A DNA stretch of 64,000 nt from Onishia taeanensis (GCF_013349955.1 NZ_JABVXC010000013.1:1-64000), one strand, 5' to 3'; counted from the first letter of the stretch, positions 9,389 through 22,893 are shown. The notes: generated by a model not told the origin, from the letters alone. Numbers and translations: made by a program.

Positions 9389-10530
9389 GTCTCCTCGTTG
9401 TCTTGGTCCGAGTCTTGGTCCGAGTCTTGAAGCGAGCCTTGAACCGGGTCTTGCGCCGTATCCTGATCCGGCCGCGGAATCCCTAGCTTGTCGAGCGTGG
9501 CATCGCCGACCCGCTCGGCGAAGGCCGGGCTGGCCCGACTGATCCAGCCCTCGCCCTCGCGCTCGAGGGTAAGCACCGCCAGTCCTTCGCGGCGCGCCGT
9601 CTCGAGAGAGGCCCGGGGGCCAAGGACGCTAAGCGCGGTCGCCCAGGCATCTGCGTAGGCGGTAGTCTCACCCAGCACCGTCACCGATGCCAGCGCATGC
9701 TCTACCGGCCGCCCGGTGCGCGGGTCGATGGTATGGGAGTAGCGCTTGCCGTCTTCTTCAAAGTAGTTGCGATAGTCGCCCGAGGTGGCGACCGACATGT
9801 CGGTCAGGGCGAGCACGTACTGCGCCACCTGGCGATGCTCGTCCGGCACTTCCACCCCGACCCGCCAGGGGTCGCCGTCATCGTCGCGATGACCACGCAG
9901 CACCAGCTCGCCGCCGATATCGACCAGGAAGTTTTCGATCCCCTGTTCCTCGAGATAGTCGCCGACCTGATCGACACCGAAGCCCTTGGCCACCGCCGAG
10001 AGATCGACATAGACATCGCTCAGGCGCCGAGCTCGGCCGGCGTCTATATCCAGTTCGACCTTGTCGGGACCGATCTGGGCCAGGCGCTCCTGAAGCTGAT
10101 CCTCAGGCGGTACCTTCTCGGGGCGCGCCTCGGGACCAAAGCTCCACAGGTTCACAAGGCCACCCACAGTGATATCGAAGGCACCATCGCTTGCCTGGGA
10201 GACCCGCCGACTGATCTCGAGTACCTGCATCAGCTCAGGCGAGAGAGGCTGCCACTCGCCGACCGGCGAGCGATTGAAGGTTGAGAGCTCCGAATCCTCA
10301 CGATAGGTCGACATCGAGGCATCGACGGCCTCGAGTTCATCGAGAATCCCGGCCTCGATATCGGCGACCTGGTCGCGGGTCATCGGCTTGGCCAGAATCA
10401 CCTGATAGTAAGTGCCGAAGATCTGCCCCTTGAGCGTGATCGGGGCCTCGCGGAGCGGCTCGCTACAACCGCTCAGCGCTACCACGAGCAACAGCGCCGC
10501 AAGCGCAAACAGGGAAAGGCGTCGAGTCAT
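9385..10530 (-). CDS. apbE: FAD:protein FMN transferase (ApbE lipoprotein) with a repeat tail
   Basis: This 381-residue ApbE family member covalently attaches FMN to Thr/Ser of Nqr/Rnf-type flavoproteins in the periplasm. The N-terminus is a lipoprotein signal ending LSGC (about residues 18-21). Family features include SVDLSAVAKGFGVDQ-like VDLSAVAKGFGVDQV, DIGGELVLRG, HTIDPRTGRP and ADAWATALSVLG. The last 30 or so residues are not part of the family: they form six four-residue units resembling SDQD, encoded by six 12-bp repeats at 9400-9471. The gene sits between uppP and glmU, and its Nqr/Rnf targets are not in the window. Confidence 0.93.
   Translation of the reverse strand: MTRRLSLFALAALLLVVALSGCSEPLREAPITLKGQIFGTYYQVILAKPMTRDQVADIEAGILDELEAVDASMSTYREDSELSTFNRSPVGEWQPLSPELMQVLEISRRVSQASDGAFDITVGGLVNLWSFGPEARPEKVPPEDQLQERLAQIGPDKVELDIDAGRARRLSDVYVDLSAVAKGFGVDQVGDYLEEQGIENFLVDIGGELVLRGHRDDDGDPWRVGVEVPDEHRQVAQYVLALTDMSVATSGDYRNYFEEDGKRYSHTIDPRTGRPVEHALASVTVLGETTAYADAWATALSVLGPRASLETARREGLAVLTLEREGEGWISRASPAFAERVGDATLDKLGIPRPDQDTAQDPVQGSLQDSDQDSDQDNEET
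9400..9471 (-). repeat. Six degenerate 12-bp tandem repeats in the 3' end of apbE
   Basis: Consecutive 12-mers begin at 9400, 9412, 9424, 9436, 9448 and 9460. The first two (GTCTTGGTCCGA) are identical and the others diverge progressively. Read in the gene they encode PDQD-TAQD-PVQG-SLQD-SDQD-SDQD. The 12-bp unit keeps frame, so copy-number change would only lengthen or shorten the tail. Confidence 0.9.
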
Positions 10531-10540
10531 GATCGCTGTC

Positions 10541-11347
10541 CTACCAGAAGAACCACACCAGCCACAGCCCGAAGACCACGCGATAGATCACGAAGGGCTG
10601 CATACCGATGCGGTGAATGAATGCCAGGAAATAATGGATGCACAGATAGGCGCTGATACCTGACAACAGGGTGCCGACGGCCAGCGTTATCCAGTTCACG
10701 GGTACGGGAGACTCGAGCAGATCGAGGGTCTTGAGACCGCCGGCCAGTACGATCACGGGCATCGACAACAGGAAGGAGAAGCGCGCCGAGGCCTCTCGAC
10801 TCAGCCCCAGCATCAGGGCCGCGGTCATGGTGATACCCGAACGCGAGGTGCCTGGAATCAGCGCCAGCGCCTGGGCGAGGCCGATCAGCAGGGCATCCTT
10901 CCAGGTCAGATCGAACTCATTGCGATGTCCGCGATGACGAAGATCGGCCCAGCCCAGCACCAGCCCGAAGACGGCCAGACTCGCCCCGATCACCAAGCCC
11001 GAACGCAGGTTGTCCTCGACTAGGTCCTTGCAGGCAAGCCCCACCAGGCCGACCGGGATGGTGGCAAGGATCACCCACCAGGTGAGCCGCGAACTCTCAT
11101 CCTGGCCGCGCCCCGCGAGCGAGCCACACCAGCTGGTCATCATCTTGATCAGATCGCGGCGGAAATACACCACCACCGCCGATAGGCTGCCGACATGCAG
11201 CGCCACGTCAAAAGCCAGCCCCTGATCGGGCCAGTCAGTGAGGGCCGGAACCAGCACCAGATGGGCCGAACTCGAGACCGGCAAGAATTCGGAGATGCCC
11301 TGTACCAGGGCCAAAACGACGACCTGTAGCCAATCCATGCGGTTCAC
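10541..11347 (-). CDS. uppP: Undecaprenyl-diphosphate phosphatase (BacA type)
   Basis: The 268-residue polytopic membrane protein recycles undecaprenyl pyrophosphate to the monophosphate carrier for peptidoglycan and polysaccharide export. It carries both diagnostic motifs: QGISEFLPVSSSAHL near residue 16 and PGTSRSGITM near residue 165. Length is normal for the family. It lies 10 nt upstream of apbE on the same strand, so uppP-apbE-glmU may be one transcript, linking carrier recycling with UDP-GlcNAc synthesis. Confidence 0.96.
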   Translation of the reverse strand: MNRMDWLQVVVLALVQGISEFLPVSSSAHLVLVPALTDWPDQGLAFDVALHVGSLSAVVVYFRRDLIKMMTSWCGSLAGRGQDESSRLTWWVILATIPVGLVGLACKDLVEDNLRSGLVIGASLAVFGLVLGWADLRHRGHRNEFDLTWKDALLIGLAQALALIPGTSRSGITMTAALMLGLSREASARFSFLLSMPVIVLAGGLKTLDLLESPVPVNWITLAVGTLLSGISAYLCIHYFLAFIHRIGMQPFVIYRVVFGLWLVWFFW

Positions 11348-11537
11348 TTTCGTTGATCGGGTTAACCCGCCAGACGCCTCTTGCCTCTTACGCCTGCGCC
11401 AAGTGGGGCTTGAGGATACACGTCAGACCCAGTCTTGTCCTCGCCCCCCCCGACTCGGGTTCTTCTCCAGAACCTGAAACTCAACCTGGCCAGTCGGCTT
11501 GGCCGAATCATCTAGCCGGGCGGGCTACCGGAGTAAT

Positions 11538-12911
11538 CTAGCCAAGCCCCAGCAAATGGCTGGCGATACCGAAGTAGATCACCACTCCACAGGCATCGAT
11601 TACGGTGGTCACCAGCGGTGCCGATGCCGTCGCCGGGTCCCAGCCCAGGCGGTCGAGCAGGAAAGGCAGACACATGCCGAGCAGGCTGCCAAACAGCACG
11701 ATAGTGATCATGCTGATCGCCACCACCAGGGCCACCGCTTCGCCACCGCGTATCACGCCGATCGGCGCCACGGCCAATGCCATGGTCAGGCCCAGGGCGC
11801 CGGCCACCAGCAGCTCGCGGCCCATCAGTTTGCCCCAATCCCGCACGCCGACATCGCCGGTGGCCATGCCACGTACCGTCAAGGTGGCCGCCTGGGCGCC
11901 GGCGTTGCCGCCACTGCCGATCAGCAACGGCAGGAAGAATACCAGCGCTACCTGGGCGGCGATGGTGTCCTCGAAGAAGGCGATGCCGGCTCCTGAGAAG
12001 AGGTTGCCGAACACCAGCAGCACCAGCCAGACAATGCGCTTGCGATACAGTTTCAGCAGCGGCACTCGGCTGACACCGGTCTCCAGCTGGCCGATCGACA
12101 TCCCCTTGTGGATATCTTCAGTGGCCTCGGCCTCGACCACGTCCAGGGCGTCATCATGGGTCACGATGCCCACCAGACGCTCGCTGTTATCGACCACCGG
12201 GACAGCCAAGAGGTCGTAGCGAGCCACCAGCTTGGCCACGTCTTCCTGCTCGGCATCCACCTGGGTGTGGATAACATCGCGAATCATCAGGTCGTCAACC
12301 GCGGCACCAGGACGCGCCACCATCAGCTGACGCAGCGACAGGGTGCCGATGAGCCGACCATCGCCATCGAGAATATAAATCTGGTAGACGGTCTCGGCAT
12401 CCGGCGCCGTCTGGCGGACCCGCATCATCGCCTGGGACACACTCAACCCAGCCGGGATCGCCACATAGTCAGCGGTCATCAGCGCCCCGGCGGTGCCCTC
12501 CTCGTAGCTGGCCAGCAGCAGGACCTCCTCGCGTTCGTGGCGCGCCATTCGGCGCAGCAGGGCCTCGCGTCGGTCCTCACCGACCAGATTGAAGAAATCG
12601 GCACGCTCGTCCGACCCCATCTCCTCGAGCAGCTTGACCAATCGCTTGTCGGCCATGCCGGCGGCAAGCCGCTGCTGGGTCTCATCCTGCAGGTAGCTGA
12701 AGACATTGCCGCCCCGCTCGAACGACAGCGTCTCGAGCAGTGCAAGCGCCGTTGCCTCGTCATCGTCATCGTCGATGAACGTCTCGAGCAGTTCGGCCAC
12801 ATCCGCAGAGCGCCGCTTGCCAAGCAAGGCCTCGAGAGCGATCTGATCCTTCTGCGCAAGGGCGGTTTCAAGCAGCCCCTTGTCAGCCTGCAAGCTATCT
12901 GTCTTTGCCAT
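11538..12911 (-). CDS. mgtE: MgtE-family magnesium transporter
   Basis: The frame is open to 12995, but AGGAGGCG directly upstream of ATG 12911 sets the start (457 residues). The order is an MgtE N-terminal helical superhelix (about 30-130) and two CBS domains (about 135-255, with YQIYILDGDGRLIGTL and VVDNSERLVGIVT). A connecting helix leads to five membrane segments, including GSGGNAGAQAATL. These are Mg2+-gated inner-membrane channels. It stands between uppP and the atp operon terminator and appears to be its own unit. Confidence 0.94.
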   Translation of the reverse strand: MAKTDSLQADKGLLETALAQKDQIALEALLGKRRSADVAELLETFIDDDDDEATALALLETLSFERGGNVFSYLQDETQQRLAAGMADKRLVKLLEEMGSDERADFFNLVGEDRREALLRRMARHEREEVLLLASYEEGTAGALMTADYVAIPAGLSVSQAMMRVRQTAPDAETVYQIYILDGDGRLIGTLSLRQLMVARPGAAVDDLMIRDVIHTQVDAEQEDVAKLVARYDLLAVPVVDNSERLVGIVTHDDALDVVEAEATEDIHKGMSIGQLETGVSRVPLLKLYRKRIVWLVLLVFGNLFSGAGIAFFEDTIAAQVALVFFLPLLIGSGGNAGAQAATLTVRGMATGDVGVRDWGKLMGRELLVAGALGLTMALAVAPIGVIRGGEAVALVVAISMITIVLFGSLLGMCLPFLLDRLGWDPATASAPLVTTVIDACGVVIYFGIASHLLGLG

Positions 12912-12995
12912 CGCCTCCTCCTGACTCCGATTCTGTCTCTGGACAACTGCCCAACGATACCTCGCCGGGTGTGACAAGACGGCCGGAGCCGACAC

Positions 12996-13030
12996 AAAAA
13001 CGCCCCTTGAACCGGGAGTCCAAGGGGCGT
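12996..13030 (-). terminator. Rho-independent terminator of the atp operon
   Basis: A perfect 10-bp stem (ACGCCCCTTG / CAAGGGGCGT) with an 11-nt loop lies 23 nt after the atpC stop. On the minus strand it is followed by TTTTTG. Confidence 0.85.
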
Positions 13031-13052
13031 CGCGGACGGCCAGGGATAAGAC

Positions 13053-13481
13053 TTAGCCCTTGCCGGCCTTCTTGCGCAATTGCTGAATGGTCCGCAACTG
13101 GGCAACGGCCTCGGCGAGCTCTGAAGAAGCGCGCGAATAATCGAGGTCGGCGTTGCTGTCGTTGAGTTCCTTCAGTGCATGCTGGCGGGCCTCTTCGGCA
13201 GCCGCCTCATCCAGATCGTCGGCGCGCACGGCGGTGTCGGCCAGGATCGTTACAATCTTGGGCTGCACTTCGAGGAAGCCGCCCGTGACGTAATAATGAT
13301 CTTCTTGACCGCCGTCGTGGATGACCCGCACCGGTCCCGGCGAGAGCTCTGTGAGCAGCGAGGTGTGACCCGGGAGAATCCCCAGGTCACCCATCACACC
13401 CGCGGCAATCACCTGCTCGACGGCTCCGGAAAAGATCGAAGCCTCGGCGCTGACGATCTCGCACTTGAAGCTTTTCGCCAT
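13053..13481 (-). CDS. atpC: ATP synthase F1 epsilon subunit
   Basis: This 142-residue subunit of the F1 central stalk couples rotation and can inhibit ATP hydrolysis. The N-terminal beta-sandwich carries GVMGDLGILPGHTSLLTELSPG (about residues 29-50), and a C-terminal two-helix hairpin is rich in Ala/Glu. It is the last gene of the atp operon, 39 bp after atpD, and is followed by a strong terminator. Confidence 0.97.
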   Translation of the reverse strand: MAKSFKCEIVSAEASIFSGAVEQVIAAGVMGDLGILPGHTSLLTELSPGPVRVIHDGGQEDHYYVTGGFLEVQPKIVTILADTAVRADDLDEAAAEEARQHALKELNDSNADLDYSRASSELAEAVAQLRTIQQLRKKAGKG

Positions 13482-13520
13482 AGCTATGTCCCCTCTGGGG
13501 CTCCCGTAGGGTGGACGACC

Positions 13521-14978
<1,458 letters not shown>

Positions 14979-15863
14979 CTATACGGCTGCCGCGCCGCCA
15001 ACGATCTCGGAGATTTCCTGGGTAATCGCGGCCTGACGGGCCTTGTTGTATACCAGTTGAAGCTCGTCGATCAGGTCGCCGGCATTGTCGGTGGCACTCT
15101 TCATCGCGATCATCCGCGCGGCCTGTTCGCAGGCGGCGTTCTCGACCACCCCCTGATAGACCTGGGATTCGATGAAGCGCACCAGCAGCCGGTCCAGCAG
15201 CACCTTGGCATCCGGCTCATACAGGTAGTCCCAGCTTGCGGGACGGCTGTTTTCTTCGTCTTGCGAGTTGTCGGCACCCATGTCCGAAGACAGCGGCAGC
15301 AGCTGCCGCACGGCCGGCTTCTGGGTCATGGTGTTCACGAACTGGTTGTGCACCACGTAGAGCCGGTCCAGCTGGCCCGCATCGTAGGCTTCCAGCATCA
15401 CCTTGACGCTGCCGATCAGGTCTTCGACCGCGGGAGCTTCGCCCATGCCACTGGTCGCTGACACCAGGCGTCCACCGTACTTGCGGAAGAAGCTGCCGGC
15501 CTTGGCGCCCAGCGCGCAGAAATCGAGCTCAACGCCCTTGTCCTGCCACGCCTTGGCGTCCTTGAGCACGGCCTTGAACAGATTGTTGTTCAGGCCACCG
15601 CACAGGCCGCGGTCGGAGGAGACCACGATGTAACCGACCCGCTTGACCTCCCGCTCGACCATATAGTCATGGCGATACTCGGGGTTGGCGTCGGCAATAT
15701 GACCAACGACATTGCGGATCTGGCGCGCATACGGCTGGCTGGCCGACATGCGCTCTTGGGCTTTACGCATCTTCGACGCAGCAACCATTTCCATGGCGCT
15801 GGTGATCTTCTGCGTATTCTTGATGCTCCCGATCTGGGTGCGTATCTCTTTTCCAGCTGCCAT
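14979..15863 (-). CDS. atpG: ATP synthase F1 gamma subunit
   Basis: This 294-residue subunit forms the rotating central shaft. The N-terminal helix is [34 protein letters not shown], and the C-terminus is the conserved coiled-coil strand with [24 protein letters not shown] residues. It is slightly longer than the E. coli protein, through an acidic insertion around residues 193-205 ([15 protein letters not shown]). Confidence 0.98.
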   Translation of the reverse strand: MAAGKEIRTQIGSIKNTQKITSAMEMVAASKMRKAQERMSASQPYARQIRNVVGHIADANPEYRHDYMVEREVKRVGYIVVSSDRGLCGGLNNNLFKAVLKDAKAWQDKGVELDFCALGAKAGSFFRKYGGRLVSATSGMGEAPAVEDLIGSVKVMLEAYDAGQLDRLYVVHNQFVNTMTQKPAVRQLLPLSSDMGADNSQDEENSRPASWDYLYEPDAKVLLDRLLVRFIESQVYQGVVENAACEQAARMIAMKSATDNAGDLIDELQLVYNKARQAAITQEISEIVGGAAAV

Positions 15864-15939
15864 AGCGATCTACCTCTCGTTCGTGGCCCTCAGAAACATC
15901 CGTGGCCCGGCCGGGACACGCCCTTACCGGGCCGGGAAA

Positions 15940-17484
15940 TCACCAGCTCTGAGTGGCCTTGAACTTCTCGAGACCGGCCTTGAGGCCTGACTTGATCTCG
16001 TCGTTGTAGTCGCCGCTGGCATTGATCTTGTCGAGCAGATCGCCGTGCTCGGCCTTCATGTAGGCGTGCAGGGCATGCTCGAAGTCGAGCACCTTGCTCA
16101 CGTCGACATCATCCAGGAAGCCTTCGTTAGCGGCATACAGCGACAGCGCCATCTCGGCCACGGACATCGGCGAGTACTGCTTCTGCTTCATCAACTCGGT
16201 AACGCGCTGACCGTGTTCGAGCTGCTTACGGGTCGCGTCGTCGAGGTCGGAAGCGAACTGCGAGAATGCCGCCAGCTCACGGTACTGAGCCAAGGCCAGG
16301 CGCACGCTGCCGCCGAGCTTCTTGACGATCTTGGTCTGGGCCGAGCCGCCGACACGGGATACCGACAGACCGGCGTTGATCGCCGGACGGATGCCCGAGT
16401 TGAACAGGTTGGTCTCCAGGAAGATCTGACCGTCGGTGATAGAGATCACGTTGGTTGGAACGAACGCCGAGACGTCGCCACCCTGGGTCTCGATGATCGG
16501 CAGCGCGGTCAGCGAGCCGGTCTTGCCCTTGACTTCACCGTTGGTGAACTTCTCCACGTAGTCGGCGTTGACGCGCGCGGCGCGCTCCAGCAGACGAGAG
16601 TGGAGATAGAAGACGTCACCCGGGAAGGCTTCACGACCCGGCGGACGACGCAGCAACAGCGAGGTCTGGCGATAAGCCACGGCCTGCTTGGACAGGTCGT
16701 CGTAGACGATCATGGCGTCTTCGCCACGGTCGCGGAAGTACTCGCCCATGGTGCAACCAGAGTAAGCGGCGAGGAACTGCATCGGGGCCGGGTCGGCTGC
16801 GCCAGCCGCAACCACGATGGTATGTTCCATGGCACCGTGCTCTTCGAGCTTGCGCACCACGTTGGCAATGGTCGACTGCTTCTGACCGATCGCCACGTAG
16901 ACGCAGGTAATGCCCTTGCCTTTCTGGTTGATGATCGCGTCGATGGCGATCGCCGACTTACCGATCTGACGGTCGCCGATGATCAGCTCACGCTGACCGC
17001 GACCGATCGGCACCATGGCGTCGATCGACTTGAGGCCGGTCTGGATCGGCTCGTCGACGGACTGACGGGTGATGACGCCCGGCGCGACCTTTTCTACCGC
17101 ATCGGTCAGCTTGGCGTTGATATCGCCCTTGCCATCGATCGGGTTACCCAGTGCATCGACCACGCGGCCGATCAGCTCCGGGCCTACCGGTACTTCGAGG
17201 ACGCGGCCGGTACACTGGGCGGTCATGCCCTCTTCGAGCTTTTGATAGTCGCCGAGCACTACCGCGCCGACGCTGTCCCGCTCGAGGTTCAGCGTCATGC
17301 CGTAGATGCCACCGGGGAACTCGATCATCTCGCCGAACATTGCGTCGGCCAGACCGTGGATCTTCACGATACCGTCAGACACGCTGACGATGGTGCCCTC
17401 ATTACGGGCTTCGGATGCGACATCCAGCTTTTCGATACGCTGCTTGATGATGTCGCTGATCTCGGAAGGATTCAGTTGCTGCAT
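15940..17484 (-). CDS. atpA: ATP synthase F1 alpha subunit
   Basis: The 514-residue protein opens [20 protein letters not shown] and has the Walker [14 protein letters not shown] (about residues 169-181) and the alpha/beta signature [14 protein letters not shown]. It forms the regulatory nucleotide sites of the F1 hexamer. It is 16 nt downstream of atpH. A 504-codon frame on the opposite strand is a composition shadow. Confidence 0.99.
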   Translation of the reverse strand: MQQLNPSEISDIIKQRIEKLDVASEARNEGTIVSVSDGIVKIHGLADAMFGEMIEFPGGIYGMTLNLERDSVGAVVLGDYQKLEEGMTAQCTGRVLEVPVGPELIGRVVDALGNPIDGKGDINAKLTDAVEKVAPGVITRQSVDEPIQTGLKSIDAMVPIGRGQRELIIGDRQIGKSAIAIDAIINQKGKGITCVYVAIGQKQSTIANVVRKLEEHGAMEHTIVVAAGAADPAPMQFLAAYSGCTMGEYFRDRGEDAMIVYDDLSKQAVAYRQTSLLLRRPPGREAFPGDVFYLHSRLLERAARVNADYVEKFTNGEVKGKTGSLTALPIIETQGGDVSAFVPTNVISITDGQIFLETNLFNSGIRPAINAGLSVSRVGGSAQTKIVKKLGGSVRLALAQYRELAAFSQFASDLDDATRKQLEHGQRVTELMKQKQYSPMSVAEMALSLYAANEGFLDDVDVSKVLDFEHALHAYMKAEHGDLLDKINASGDYNDEIKSGLKAGLEKFKATQSW

Positions 17485-17500
17485 GCCATGTCCCTCAGAC

Positions 17501-18040
17501 TCAGGCGGAAAGGGCCTCGTGGAGGCGACTCAGTCGACCGCGCACCGACCCGTCGATGACGGTGTCGCCGGCGCGCAGGATGACGCCTCCCAGGAGGGTG
17601 GAATCCACCTGAGTGGTAATGGAGATTTCGCGGTTCAGACGCTTGGCCAGTGCACTCGCGAGCTTTTCTTGCTGTGCGTCGTCCAGCGCGAAGGCAGAGA
17701 CGATGTTCACGTCCATGCGCTTCTCTTGCTGGGCCTTGAGCAGCTCGAACTGCTCGGCGATTGCCGGCAGCGCGGCCAGGCGAGCCTGGGAGCCGACCAA
17801 GCGAAGGAAATTGCCGACCTCGTCGTTTACGGCGTCGCCGCAAACATCAAGCAGCAGATCCGCTTTCTGGGTGCTGGTCAGCTGAGGGTTGCTCAGGACC
17901 CGCTCATGCACATCGCCGTCTTGAGCGACCTGCGCAAGCGTTGCCAGCATGTCGGACCAGTCTTCGAGCGCCTTCTTGCCAAGCGCGTATTCGAAGGCCG
18001 CTTTAGCGTAAGGACGTGCGACGGTAGACATTCCCGTCAT
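17501..18040 (-). CDS. atpH: ATP synthase F1 delta subunit
   Basis: This 179-residue subunit links F1 to the peripheral stalk. The [16 protein letters not shown] start segment and the C-terminal [22 protein letters not shown] motif are diagnostic. GAGGAGGTG upstream of the ATG at 18040 supports that start; an in-frame ATG three codons later is possible. It is separated from the atpF stop by only 11 nt. Confidence 0.97.
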   Translation of the reverse strand: MTGMSTVARPYAKAAFEYALGKKALEDWSDMLATLAQVAQDGDVHERVLSNPQLTSTQKADLLLDVCGDAVNDEVGNFLRLVGSQARLAALPAIAEQFELLKAQQEKRMDVNIVSAFALDDAQQEKLASALAKRLNREISITTQVDSTLLGGVILRAGDTVIDGSVRGRLSRLHEALSA

Positions 18041-18051
18041 GGGTCACCTCC

Positions 18052-18522
18052 TCAAAGCTCTTTGGCGAGTTTGTCGACAAGTTCGCGATGCTTGGTCTCG
18101 TCGATCGACGATTGCAGAATGCGTTCTGCACCCACAATGGCCAAACGAGATACCTGCCCGCGCAGCTCTTCCCTGGCGCGGTTCACTTCCTGATCGATCT
18201 CGGACTTGGCAGAGGCGATCATGCGCTCACCTTCTTGGCGAGCCTGCTCACGTGCTTCCTCGATCATCTGGCTGGACCGCTTGTGGGACTGCTCCAGGAT
18301 TTCTGCTGCCTGTTCCTTGCTAGCACGTAGCGTCTCGTTGGCCTCTTCTTGAGCCACCTCGAGGTCGCGTGTTGCGCGGCTGGCAGCGTCCAGGCCATCG
18401 GCGATCTTCTTCTGGCGCTCATGGAGCGCAGTGCTGATCGGCGGCCACACATACTTCATGCAAAACCAGACAAAGATCGCGAAGGCGATCATCTGCCCGA
18501 TAAGCGTCATGTTGATATTCAC
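18052..18522 (-). CDS. atpF: ATP synthase Fo b subunit
   Basis: I choose the GTG at 18522, giving 156 residues (the usual gamma length) beginning [22 protein letters not shown] lies 9 nt upstream. The upstream extension to 18567 is not family-like. One N-terminal membrane helix (about 5-27) is followed by the long charged coiled coil of the peripheral stalk. Confidence 0.95.
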   Translation of the reverse strand: MNINMTLIGQMIAFAIFVWFCMKYVWPPISTALHERQKKIADGLDAASRATRDLEVAQEEANETLRASKEQAAEILEQSHKRSSQMIEEAREQARQEGERMIASAKSEIDQEVNRAREELRGQVSRLAIVGAERILQSSIDETKHRELVDKLAKEL

Positions 18523-18597
18523 AGGGACGTACCTCTGACAGATTCGTGGCGACCGGAAACAAGCCAACCGAGCGCGGTGCGCTCGGTATGCTAATTG

Positions 18598-18855
<258 letters not shown>

Positions 18856-18882
18856 TTAAGGGTTTATCGGGTGATACGTGAT

Positions 18883-20133
<1,251 letters not shown>

Positions 20134-20336
20134 TCACGCTATCGTCTGTCCGTTTCTGCCGCTATAACTCACGACAAACTCCGGCGCGATTATAGGGAAG
20201 GCCCTTGGCGGCTTCAACCAAAGCTATCGCGATTTTGTACGATATTGCTTCAGTAGACGACCAATAGCCCGCTAAACGTCGACAAATCACGTTAGCTTGC
20301 TAAAAGAAGCCGGGACGAATGTAGGCAATTTTCCCC

Positions 20337-21266
20337 CTATCGGATATGGCCAAGGATGCCGTCCAGCTCATCGAGGCTGGTGTAGCGAATGGTCAGGCGA
20401 CCCTTGCCGCTACGACCGTGCTGGATCTTCACCGGGGCACCGAGCAACTCGCCGAGCTGATTCTCGAGGCGCACCACATCTGTCGAGCGAGGCTGGCTCT
20501 CGGGCTTGGCCGGTGCGCCTTCGAGCAGTTGCTTCACCAGGGCTTCGGTGGCGCGCACCGTCAGGTCCTTGTCGACCACGTCGTGCGCCGCCGCGCGCTG
20601 CGCCGCCCCGGACAGCGCCAGCAGGGCGCGAGCATGGCCCATGTCCAGGTCGCCGCGCTCGAGCAGGGTCTGCACTTCCGGGTCCAGCGACAGCAGCCGC
20701 ATCAGGTTGGCGACCTGGGCTCTAGACCTGCCCACGGCATCGGCAACTTGCTGTTGGGTCAGCTCGAATTCGTCCTGCAGGCGCTTGAGGGCCATGGCCT
20801 CTTCGACCGGGTTGAGGTTCTCGCGCTGGATGTTCTCGATAACCGCCAGCGCCAGGGCGACCTGATCGCTGACCTCGCGAATGACCGCGGGGATGACGTC
20901 GAGCTCGGCAAGCTGGGCGGCACGCCAGCGCCGCTCACCGGCGATGATCTCATAACGATGGTCATCGATCGGGCGCACCACGATGGGCTGCATTACCCCT
21001 TGGGAGCGGATCGAGTCGGCCAGTTCCTCAAGCGCCTCGGGTTGAATGTCGCGGCGCGGCTGGTACTTGCCACGGGTCAGCTGTCCGAGCGGCAGGCGTT
21101 CGAGTCGCTCCTGATCCTGCGGAGCGAGATCTTCCGCGGCGTCGACCGGCACCATGACCTCGCCGTCGGCAGCGTCAAGAGTCTCATCGGGCTGAAGAGA
21201 ACGATGGCGGGAACCGGCACCGATCAGGGCATCCAGGCCTCGTCCCAGGGCTCGCTTACGCGTCAT
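20337..21266 (-). CDS. parB: Chromosome-partitioning protein ParB (CTPase/clamp)
   Basis: The 309-residue protein begins with the basic Ala/Gly-Leu tail of chromosomal ParB (RALGRGLDALIG), which stimulates ParA. It then shows the CTP-binding Box II-type GERRWRAAQLAELD, the ENIQRENLNPVEEA segment, the helix-turn-helix FELTQQQVADAVGRSRAQVANLMR and a C-terminal dimerisation domain. It binds parS sites and loads as a sliding clamp; six parS-like sites occur at 55.0-59.2 kb. It follows parA in a two-gene unit. Confidence 0.97.
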   Translation of the reverse strand: MTRKRALGRGLDALIGAGSRHRSLQPDETLDAADGEVMVPVDAAEDLAPQDQERLERLPLGQLTRGKYQPRRDIQPEALEELADSIRSQGVMQPIVVRPIDDHRYEIIAGERRWRAAQLAELDVIPAVIREVSDQVALALAVIENIQRENLNPVEEAMALKRLQDEFELTQQQVADAVGRSRAQVANLMRLLSLDPEVQTLLERGDLDMGHARALLALSGAAQRAAAHDVVDKDLTVRATEALVKQLLEGAPAKPESQPRSTDVVRLENQLGELLGAPVKIQHGRSGKGRLTIRYTSLDELDGILGHIR

Positions 21267-21394
21267 CTGGCAATCCTCGAAATCGATCCAACATTACAGT
21301 CCCCCGCGCAGCCAGCATCGACCGTTTGGGCACGGTCTCAGGCCATGCATTACCGCCAATCACGCTGACATTACCGCGTTGTCCGTTCAGGCGG

Positions 21395-22165
21395 CTAGAT
21401 CAGCTGACGACGAATCAGCTCCTTGGCCAGCACTCGATAGGCCTGGCTGCCGCGGGAGAAGCGGGCATATTTTGTCACCGGCAGACCGTGGCTCGGGGCC
21501 TCGGCGACGCGCACATTGCGGGGGATGGTGGTCTTGAGCAGGCCATCGCCGAAGTAGTCCATCAGCTGCTTGCTGACATCGCGGGTCAGGCTGTTACGCG
21601 CATCGAACATGGTGCGCACGATGCCCAGCACCTCGAGGCTAGGATTGACGCTCGCCTGCAGCTGCTCGACGGTATCGAGCAGCGCCGAGAGCCCCTCGAG
21701 GGCATAGAATTCGCATTGCAGCGGAATCAGCACGCCGTGAGCGGCGGTCAGGGCGTTGACGGTGAGCATGTTCAGCGAGGGCGGGCTGTCGATCAGCACC
21801 ACGTCATAGGCGCTCGCCACGCTCTGGATAGCGTTGTGCAGGCAGCGCTCACGGCCCTGTTCGCGATCGAGTAGCGCCACCTCGGCGGCTGTCAGGTCGC
21901 CATTGCCGGGCAGCAGCGCATAGCCGGCGACGGGGCAGTCCAGGATCACCTTGGAGGCCCGCTTGTCGCCCAGCAGCACGTCCAGCACGCTGCCGTCGAG
22001 TTCATGCTTGTCGACGCCGCTGCCCATGGTGGCATGGCCCTGAGGATCGAGGTCGACCAGCAGCACGCGGCGGTCGAGCGCCGCCAGGCTGGCGGCGAGA
22101 TTGACGGCCGTGGTGGTCTTGCCTACCCCACCCTTCTGATTGGTCAAGGCGATGATCTTGGTCAC
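21395..22165 (-). CDS. parA: Chromosome-partitioning ATPase ParA/Soj
   Basis: The GTG at 22165 (VTKIIALTNQKGGVGKTTT) is preferred because AGGAAGG sits 9 nt upstream, whereas the ATG at 22174 directly abuts it. The 256-residue protein has the deviant Walker A KGGVGKTT, DLDPQGHATMG and VLIDSPPSLNMLT. It hydrolyses ATP on the nucleoid to move ParB-parS complexes. It lies downstream of rsmG-mnmG, as in many Gammaproteobacteria. Confidence 0.97.
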   Translation of the reverse strand: MTKIIALTNQKGGVGKTTTAVNLAASLAALDRRVLLVDLDPQGHATMGSGVDKHELDGSVLDVLLGDKRASKVILDCPVAGYALLPGNGDLTAAEVALLDREQGRERCLHNAIQSVASAYDVVLIDSPPSLNMLTVNALTAAHGVLIPLQCEFYALEGLSALLDTVEQLQASVNPSLEVLGIVRTMFDARNSLTRDVSKQLMDYFGDGLLKTTIPRNVRVAEAPSHGLPVTKYARFSRGSQAYRVLAKELIRRQLI

Positions 22166-22236
22166 GAGCGGCATCCTTCCTGGGTCCGGCTCCCTGAAAA
22201 CCGGGGCAGCCTTGGTGGTCGCATTGCAGCGCTGTT

Positions 22237-22893
22237 TTAGCCGGTTCGGCGAGCCAGCGTCAGCAGGTGGCGCGCGCCTTCCTCACCGGGTACGGCAAGG
22301 GCGCGGCGCTCGACGAGGGTCACCCCATCGGGCAGGGCGGCCAACTCTTCATCGCTGGCCTTGCCCTTCATGGCCAACCATTCACCGTCCTCGGCCAGCA
22401 GCGCCTCGGTCAAGCCGATGAAATCCTCGAGACTGGCGAAGGCCCGGGAGATCACCTGATCGAAGGGTGCGGCGTCGAAGGCCTCGACCCTCGCTTGGCT
22501 GGGCGTGACGTTATCCAGGCCCAGCTCGAAGATTGCCTGGCGCTGGAAGCGAACCTTCTTGCCGTTGCTGTCGAGCAGCGTGACCTGAAGCTCCGGCTTG
22601 AGAATCGCCAGCACCAGCCCCGGCAGGCCCGGGCCGGCACCGACATCGAGCAGTCGCGGGCCATGCACATGGTCAAGCACCGAGGCGCTGTCGATCAGGT
22701 GTTTGGTGACCATATCATCGAGCGAGCGTACCGCGGTGAGGTTATAGGCGCGATTCCACTTGTGCAACAACGCCAACAGGCCCAGCAGGCGCTCGCGCTG
22801 GCCGGCATCGGGCACGATGTCGAGGCCCGCGAGCCCAGCATCCAGCCGTTCCGCCACGGCCTTGGGTACTGCATTGACCAGGGCCTGATTCAT
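22237..22893 (-). CDS. rsmG: 16S rRNA (guanine527-N7)-methyltransferase
   Basis: This 218-residue SAM methyltransferase modifies G527 of 16S rRNA. The SAM motif [17 protein letters not shown] lies near residues 80-96, preceded by the [23 protein letters not shown] block. Its start overlaps the mnmG stop by 4 nt, giving translational coupling within the mnmG-rsmG-parA-parB group. Confidence 0.96.
   Translation of the reverse strand: MNQALVNAVPKAVAERLDAGLAGLDIVPDAGQRERLLGLLALLHKWNRAYNLTAVRSLDDMVTKHLIDSASVLDHVHGPRLLDVGAGPGLPGLVLAILKPELQVTLLDSNGKKVRFQRQAIFELGLDNVTPSQARVEAFDAAPFDQVISRAFASLEDFIGLTEALLAEDGEWLAMKGKASDEELAALPDGVTLVERRALAVPGEEGARHLLTLARRTG

Noticed and set aside
16045..17559. 504-codon plus-strand frame across atpA
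   Set aside because: Antisense to a clearly real ATP synthase gene and without family similarity.
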